Of a stretch of 64,000 nucleotides of DNA, positions 57,969-64,000 are shown one piece after another. Origin of the DNA: Shewanella psychromarinicola (lineage in GTDB: Bacteria; Pseudomonadota; Gammaproteobacteria; Enterobacterales; Shewanellaceae); assembly GCF_003855155.1 (NCBI RefSeq), contig NZ_CP034073.1, positions 434,001 through 498,000 on the forward strand, in the 5' to 3' direction. A program made the position numbers and the translations under genes. Within the stretch, counting starts at the first letter, position 1. Each line of letters opens with the position of its first letter. A model generated the notes under the pieces. That model was not told where the DNA came from and ran no database searches. It saw only the letters and a program-made list of their open reading frames with translations.

Positions 57969-59231
57969 ATGAATTTAACAGAATTAAAAGACACGCCAAT
58001 TTCGGATCTAGTTTCTCTTGCTGAAAGCATGAATCTGGAAAATATGGCTCGTACCCGTAAACAAGATATCATCTTCTCTATTTTGAAAGCTCACGCCAAA
58101 AGCGGAGAAGACATTTTCGGTGGCGGTGTATTAGAAATCCTCCAAGACGGATTTGGATTTTTAAGAAGTTCAGATGGCTCATACCTTGCGGGTCCTGACG
58201 ATATTTATGTTTCACCAAGCCAAATTCGCCGTTTTAACATGCGTACTGGTGACAGTATTTTTGGTAAAATCAGACCGCCGAAAGAAGGCGAAAGATACTT
58301 TGCACTTTTAAAAGTCAGTGAAGTCAACTTTGATAAACCAGAAAGCTCTCGCCACAAAATCCTGTTTGAAAACTTAACCCCACTTCATGCTGAAGAACGT
58401 CTTCGTATGGAACGTGGTAATGGTTCAACAGAAGACATCACCTCGCGTATCCTTGATCTTTGTTCACCGATAGGCAAAGGCCAACGTGGTTTGATTGTTG
58501 CGCCGCCAAAAGCCGGTAAAACATTATTACTGCAAAGCATTGCTCAAAGTATTACTTACAACAACCCGGATGTGGTGTTGATGGTATTACTGATTGACGA
58601 ACGTCCTGAAGAAGTGACCGAAATGCAGCGCATGGTTAAAGGTGAAGTTATTGCTTCAACCTTTGATGAGCCAGCAAGTCGTCACGTTCAAGTTGCTGAA
58701 ATGGTTATTGAAAAAGCCAAGCGCTTAGTTGAGCACAAAAAAGACGTAGTCATTTTATTAGACTCTATCACCCGTCTAGCTCGTGCATACAACACCGTTA
58801 TCCCATCATCAGGTAAAGTCCTTACCGGTGGTGTTGATGCCAACGCACTTCACCGTCCAAAGCGTTTCTTCGGTGCTGCACGTAACATTGAACACGGTGG
58901 CAGTTTAACTATTATCGCTACCGCACTTGTTGATACCGGTTCGAAAATGGACGAAGTCATTTACGAAGAATTTAAAGGTACAGGTAATCAAGAGTTACAC
59001 CTTTCTCGTAAGGCGGCAGAAAAGCGTGTGTTCCCAGCGATTGATTTCAATCGTTCAGGTACACGTCGTGAAGAAAAATTAACCACAGCTGAAGAACTTC
59101 AGAAAATGTGGATTTTACGCAAAATTCTTCATCCAATGGATGAGGTATCTGCAATGGAATTCTTAATCGATAAGTTGGCTATGACCAAAACGAACGAAGA
59201 ATTCTTTACCGCAATGAAACGCGCGAAGTAA
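57969..59231 (+). CDS. rho: Transcription termination factor Rho
   Basis: The start is ATG 57969 ([20 protein letters not shown]), giving 420 residues, the family length. An N-terminal helical and cold-shock-like RNA-binding domain ([20 protein letters not shown]) is followed by the ATPase core with Walker [19 protein letters not shown], the [12 protein letters not shown]-loop region and [20 protein letters not shown]. Hexameric helicase that ends transcription. The C/T-rich 57850-57968 leader could be a rut-like autoregulatory site. Confidence 0.98.
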   Translation: MNLTELKDTPISDLVSLAESMNLENMARTRKQDIIFSILKAHAKSGEDIFGGGVLEILQDGFGFLRSSDGSYLAGPDDIYVSPSQIRRFNMRTGDSIFGKIRPPKEGERYFALLKVSEVNFDKPESSRHKILFENLTPLHAEERLRMERGNGSTEDITSRILDLCSPIGKGQRGLIVAPPKAGKTLLLQSIAQSITYNNPDVVLMVLLIDERPEEVTEMQRMVKGEVIASTFDEPASRHVQVAEMVIEKAKRLVEHKKDVVILLDSITRLARAYNTVIPSSGKVLTGGVDANALHRPKRFFGAARNIEHGGSLTIIATALVDTGSKMDEVIYEEFKGTGNQELHLSRKAAEKRVFPAIDFNRSGTRREEKLTTAEELQKMWILRKILHPMDEVSAMEFLIDKLAMTKTNEEFFTAMKRAK

Positions 59232-59259
59232 TTATTTACTGAATCGCCAAATCATTACA

Positions 59260-59290
59260 AAAATGCCGCTACTTTAGCGGCATTTTTTTG
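59260..59290 (+). terminator. Terminator after rho
   Basis: ATGCCGCTA (59262-59270), then TAGCGGCAT (59275-59283) and TTTTTT. 30 bp after the rho stop. Confidence 0.88.
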
Positions 59291-59299
59291 TTTAAATAA

Positions 59300-59680
59300 T
59301 AATAAGCTGTAGCTAGAAACTGCAGCGGACTACGTCCTACTAGTACGCTTGCAGCGATTAAATCAATCTGCATCTCGTTTTTTCAGTAAACGAAGCGATC
59401 GCTATCATCGCTTGATATCGATTTTCAGCTTTAGCTTTTAGCTCGTAAGCACCTAGCTCTTAGTCTCTTAGTCTCTTTACCGTTTGCTATCGCTATTCAT
59501 CGCTTTGACCGCTTGATATCGTATTCTACCGCTAGCTACCATTTACCTGCTTTAGCTCCTATAGCATCTAGTAGCGAAGCGATCTAGCACCTAGCTCTTA
59601 TTCGCTATTGATTCGCTTTACCGCTTGCTACCGTGTACCAGCTTTCGCTCTTATTCGCGCTTGTGCCTGACTGAATGACG
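59300..59680. repeat. Degenerate short-repeat region
   Basis: About 380 bp with recurring CGCTTGATATCG, CTAGCTCTTA, ACCGCTTGCTACCG and TTCGCT-like words in loose tandem, no coding frame. The convergent genes rho and frdC flank it. Confidence 0.6.
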
Positions 59681-59700
59681 ATATGAATAATCTTCATTGC

Positions 59701-60444
59701 CTATAACGTCGACACATATGGCACCTCAGGTAACCCCAGAGAACGGCCGAGAATAATATAAACTAGCATACTTGCCATCCCTAACAGCATTAAATAGCCA
59801 AACAGCATCTTAGCAAACTTGAGCGTGGCAAAACGGTGCGCAACCAAACCCCATTTCACCACTACTCGATATAAACCAAACACCGCATGAATCGTGACGA
59901 TGGGCAATAACAACACATATGACGCCCATGTATTAAAGTGATATACCCGCTCAGCAGAAAGATACGGGCCAGTCTCAGGGGGGGTCATCATGGTAAAAAA
60001 GTGGATCGGGACGAGAAAGAACAACAAAAAGCCAGTGATCATTTGCCAAAACCAGATTTTAGTTTCTTCATGGGGTAAAAAACGCATTTGATTACGTAAA
60101 GCTCGCCATTGTCCAATTTGAGTAGGGAAACGACACAAGGCTGGGACCGCATGGATCGAGACGACTAATGATATAAAGCAGAAAAATATTTGCGTCAACA
60201 GAGAGTAGCCATGATCGGTTTCACTGAACACGCCACCTTCTATAAATTGTGCCACTTGATAAAAAGCTTCTTTACCGAGTAAAAGACTCGACTCAAACTG
60301 CAGATGCATCACTAAAAAAAGCCCAAGCACCACTCCAGATAGACTTTGCAGTTTATCTATTAGATCAGCCCAAACGGGATTAGCAAACCCTTTAGCAGTA
60401 TTGGCACCACTGCCGGCTTTAGTTTGCAAAGAATTCGCAGCCAT
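59701..60444 (-). CDS. frdC: Fumarate reductase cytochrome b subunit
   Basis: 247 residues with five membrane helices. It resembles diheme cytochrome b subunits of the Wolinella type (SdhC/FrdC_like): DKLQSLSGVVLGLFLVMHLQ with a haem-ligand His, VVSIHAVPALCRFPTQ, FLVPIHFFTMMTPPE and ITVIHAVFGLYRVVVKWG-like helices (here PIVTIHAVFGLYRVVVKWGL), supplying paired His ligands. It should anchor a flavoprotein/iron-sulfur dimer and exchange electrons with menaquinol. No frdA or frdB is adjacent on this strand, so the gene is orphaned in the window. Confidence 0.85.
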   Translation of the reverse strand: MAANSLQTKAGSGANTAKGFANPVWADLIDKLQSLSGVVLGLFLVMHLQFESSLLLGKEAFYQVAQFIEGGVFSETDHGYSLLTQIFFCFISLVVSIHAVPALCRFPTQIGQWRALRNQMRFLPHEETKIWFWQMITGFLLFFLVPIHFFTMMTPPETGPYLSAERVYHFNTWASYVLLLPIVTIHAVFGLYRVVVKWGLVAHRFATLKFAKMLFGYLMLLGMASMLVYIILGRSLGLPEVPYVSTL

Positions 60445-60890
60445 AAATCATCACTTCCAGTCAGGCACAATAGCAAGCATTGACCATATCAAGAGTTGTT
60501 GCATAGCTGCAAATAACGACAATCAAACCGTGATAATGCTCACCTACTATTAGGCTGGAGTTAGAAGCCGATCACACAAAGAATCAAATAAACAGTCAAA
60601 TAATACTGACACTTAACTAACTATAGTCACTAGCATTCAGCAGTTGAAATAATCGAAAGAATAATTCTGAAATGTGATCCAAGTAAAAGCGACCACTCTT
60701 TAGCTTAAAAATTTACGGGCTAGATGCTTTTGCATCAATTGCCATTTTTTGCTCCATAAACTTAACCGTAAAGTGCCCCTTTGCGCCGAGCTAAAAACCA
60801 ATAAACGCTCATGGACACGAGCATCTTAAAATAACTTGCGTATAATGAGCGCCAATTTGATATTACTTTTACCACAGTTAGGAAAATCCC
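60445..60890. other. frdC-prmA divergent intergenic region
   Basis: About 445 bp. A CTATTAGG-type stretch and A/T-rich segments, but no ORF and no strong operator. The prmA ribosome site AGGAAAA lies at 60880-60886. Confidence 0.4.
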
Positions 60891-61772
60891 ATGGCTTGGA
60901 TCCAATTACGCATTCACACTCATCGCGATAACGCCGACATGCTTGGCGACTTATTAATGGATCAAGGTTCTATTTGTATCACTTACGAAGATGGCCAAGA
61001 CGAACCTATTTTTGAACCCAAGCTAGGAGAAACTCCGCTGTGGCAAGATACTGTAATGATTGCATTATTTGATGCAGGTACAGATTTATCGCCGACAATC
61101 GAATTTTTAGAATCTATGCCATTTCTAGGAAAAGGTTTTCAGCATAAAATTGAACAAGTAGAAGACAAAGACTGGATACGCGAATGGATGGACAGCTTCC
61201 ACCCTATCCAATTTGGTGAACGCTTATGGATATGTCCTAGCTGGCGTAAAATTCCAGATCCGACGGCCGTTAACGTCATTCTCGACCCCGGTTTAGCGTT
61301 TGGTACTGGCACTCACCCCACAACGGCCTTATGTTTAGAATGGTTAGATAGCCTTGATTTATCAAACCAAGAAGTCATCGACTTTGGTTGCGGCTCAGGC
61401 ATTTTAGCCATTGCAGCCATTAAACTCGGTGCCAAGAAAGTCACTGGTGTTGATATTGATTATCAAGCCATTGACGCCTCAAAAGCCAATGCTGAACGTA
61501 ACGACGTAGTCGATAAACTGGCACTGTATTTACCAGAAGATCAACCCGCTAACCTACAGGCCGATGTCTTAGTCGCTAATATACTTGCCGGCCCATTAAA
61601 AGAACTCGCGCCATTGATAGCCGAAAAAGTGAGAGTGGGTGGCAAACTAGCACTCTCGGGTTTATTACAAGAACAAGCCCAAGATGTATCCGACTTCTAC
61701 AGCCAATGGTTCATCATGGATCCCGTTAGCAACAAGGAAGACTGGAGCCGCTTAACTGGGGTACGTAAGTAG
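60891..61772 (+). CDS. prmA: Ribosomal protein L11 methyltransferase
   Basis: 293 residues. An N-terminal L11-recognition domain ([20 protein letters not shown]) precedes a SAM-binding domain with [40 protein letters not shown] and [15 protein letters not shown]. Trimethylates L11 in the cytosol. Followed by dusB-fis. Confidence 0.97.
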   Translation: MAWIQLRIHTHRDNADMLGDLLMDQGSICITYEDGQDEPIFEPKLGETPLWQDTVMIALFDAGTDLSPTIEFLESMPFLGKGFQHKIEQVEDKDWIREWMDSFHPIQFGERLWICPSWRKIPDPTAVNVILDPGLAFGTGTHPTTALCLEWLDSLDLSNQEVIDFGCGSGILAIAAIKLGAKKVTGVDIDYQAIDASKANAERNDVVDKLALYLPEDQPANLQADVLVANILAGPLKELAPLIAEKVRVGGKLALSGLLQEQAQDVSDFYSQWFIMDPVSNKEDWSRLTGVRK

Positions 61773-61789
61773 CCAACACGCAGAAAAAT

Positions 61790-61817
61790 CGCACTCAATT
61801 AACCATAATTGAGTGCG
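61790..61817 (+). terminator. Hairpin after prmA
   Basis: CGCACTCAATT (61790-61800) pairs with AATTGAGTGCG (61807-61817). No T-run follows, so it may not terminate alone. Confidence 0.45.
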
Positions 61818-61991
61818 TCAGTCCTCGTTTACAGGTCATTAACATCAATTATTGACACTTAGATACAGAAAAAGTCTCTCTGCAACTCGCACCAGTGCTC
61901 AAAAATAGTCGAAAAACCTCATTTATTAGTCAAAGATGTGACGGCTAATGAAAGTCAAGCAAAAAAGTTGCATTTAGGTCATTTATTGACC

Positions 61992-62028
61992 TTTTCACAG
62001 CCGTGAAAAAGGGCTACTATAGCGCCCC
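61992..62028 (+). promoter_or_regulatory. dusB-fis promoter with GC-rich discriminator
   Basis: -35-like TTTTCA (61992-61997), 17 bp, -10 TACTAT (62015-62020), followed by the discriminator AGCGCCCC. A small palindrome TTTTCAC...GTGAAAA (61992-62009) covers the -35. GC-rich discriminators mark promoters under stringent (ppGpp) control, as known for fis. Confidence 0.6.
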
Positions 62029-62053
62029 TTTGGAGAGCAAGGTGAAGTACATA

Positions 62054-63345
<1,292 letters not shown>

Positions 63346-63371
63346 GACCTAGCGTCTAAGTGATTGTAATG

Positions 63372-63408
63372 AAACGGGCTTTCCAGCAATGGAAAGCCCG
63401 TTTTGTTT
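63372..63408 (+). terminator. Terminator after fis
   Basis: AAACGGGCTTTCC (63372-63384), AGCAAT, GGAAAGCCCGTTTT. A strong 13-bp stem with T-run. Confidence 0.9.
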
Positions 63409-63483
63409 TATCCGTTACCCCCATAATGACACACCACTTATCACCACGCGTTAAAGACGATGAGAAACATCCCTTTTTAATGA

Positions 63484-64000
63484 CTAATGTGCCTGTAGCC
63501 GAGTGATTTTCTCTGTAGCAATGGTATGGCTACAGCTGAGCCCACTATTACCTCGATAATTTTTACAGCCCCAAAAAGCCCCACGGGCACTTTCTCTTAA
63601 GGTCATATCAGCGCCACATATGTTGCACAATGGTGCCATGTGACCACAATTATCGTTTAAGCAAATAGTGAAACCTTTAGCGCGTTTGCGAGTCATTGGG
63701 CTGCCACAGAGATCACAGCCTGCTTGTTTGTGATCGCATAATGGAGAATGTGAGCAGGAGAAAAATGACTTAAACTTGCCGGTTCCCGGTATTAGCGTGC
63801 CCGTAGTACATTGAGCACATTTGATCTGCTCAAACAGTGTTTGTACCAAAGACCTACTGAATTCATTCTGTTCAATGGCATAGTGCTGCTGAATAAGTTC
63901 GACCAAAAATGGGCTGGCATTGGTCATATCGGCTAACACGTAAACCCGATGCTTTGCTCGAGTCAGTGCGACATAAAATAATCGCCGTTCTTCGGCAAAT
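63484..64000 (-). CDS. HelD-like DNA helicase IV with zinc-finger tail, C-terminal part
   Basis: The gene is cut by the right edge; about 171 C-terminal residues are visible. The first are FAEERRLFYVALTRAKHRVY, motif VI of UvrD/Rep-type (SF1) helicases. They are followed by three topoisomerase-type zinc-finger repeats (CAQCTTGTLIPG..., CDLCGSPMTRKRAKGF..., CNICGADMTLRESARGAFWG...). HelD-like helicases carry such C-terminal fingers. Acts in DNA recombination or repair; exact paralogue assignment needs the missing N-terminus. Confidence 0.85.
   Translation of the reverse strand, partial: FAEERRLFYVALTRAKHRVYVLADMTNASPFLVELIQQHYAIEQNEFSRSLVQTLFEQIKCAQCTTGTLIPGTGKFKSFFSCSHSPLCDHKQAGCDLCGSPMTRKRAKGFTICLNDNCGHMAPLCNICGADMTLRESARGAFWGCKNYRGNSGLSCSHTIATEKITRLQAH

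Overview
The window looks like a chromosome segment of a Shewanella-type marine gammaproteobacterium. The evidence is moderate A+T content, Shewanella-like protein sequences, and housekeeping blocks in the arrangement usual for that genus: purH-purD beside a ZntR/permease pair, hemE-rsd, rraA, ubiE-ubiJ-ubiB-tatA-tatB-tatC-tatD-hemB, gppA-rhlB/trxA/rho, and prmA then dusB-fis. The genus call rests on recognising proteins and gene order, not on a database search.

Layout. 1-16.7 kb is mostly core-like: the end of an HlyD-type efflux gene with a divergent LysR regulator, a zinc-type MerR regulator with a cysteine-rich permease, purH, purD, an NhaC antiporter, a DAO-type oxidoreductase, a 278-bp MITE, two spondin-domain secreted proteins, and a two-component system. 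16.9-33.6 kb is an accessory region. It holds an IS66 element inside a RibD-like deaminase gene, a lipoprotein, an operon of winged-helix protein, nucleotidyltransferase and PP2C phosphatase, a group IIB-like intron, a very small tyrosine recombinase, a Fic protein, a HEPN-like protein and a LysR/RhtB pair. 33.6-38.5 kb holds a methyltransferase, a small membrane protein, an oleate hydratase and an IS4-family element that landed in the hemE terminator. 38.5-64 kb is again core: haem, ubiquinone, Tat export, transcription termination, redox and translation-related genes, ending in a truncated HelD-like helicase.

Main observation. Six direct repeats of about 100 bp lie at about 17.36, 20.31, 22.12, 24.51/26.68, 29.21 and 31.03 kb. 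They share a fixed geometry: TGCCCC, 8 nt, TTAG, 37-38 nt, then CC(A/T). One repeat follows each accessory module (deaminase; lipoprotein; HTH-NTase-PP2C; recombinase-Fic; HEPN protein), whichever strand the module's genes use. This is a cassette-array layout like an integron, but I see no IntI-type integrase and no canonical attC boxes. The only recombinase present is a 197-residue catalytic-domain-only protein. Several modules resemble toxin-antitoxin or defence genes. A second repeat family, with hairpins conserved in shape but not in sequence, lies in opposite orientations near the two ends of the accessory region.

How the genes work together. The core blocks make purines, haem and ubiquinone, assemble the Tat translocon, and run transcription termination and RNA turnover (rho, rhlB, rraA, rsd, fis). 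Mobile DNA has changed the region repeatedly: IS66 with an 8-bp target duplication, IS4 with a 13-bp duplication, a group II intron inserted exactly at the hairpin arm of one cassette repeat, and a MITE with TA flanks.
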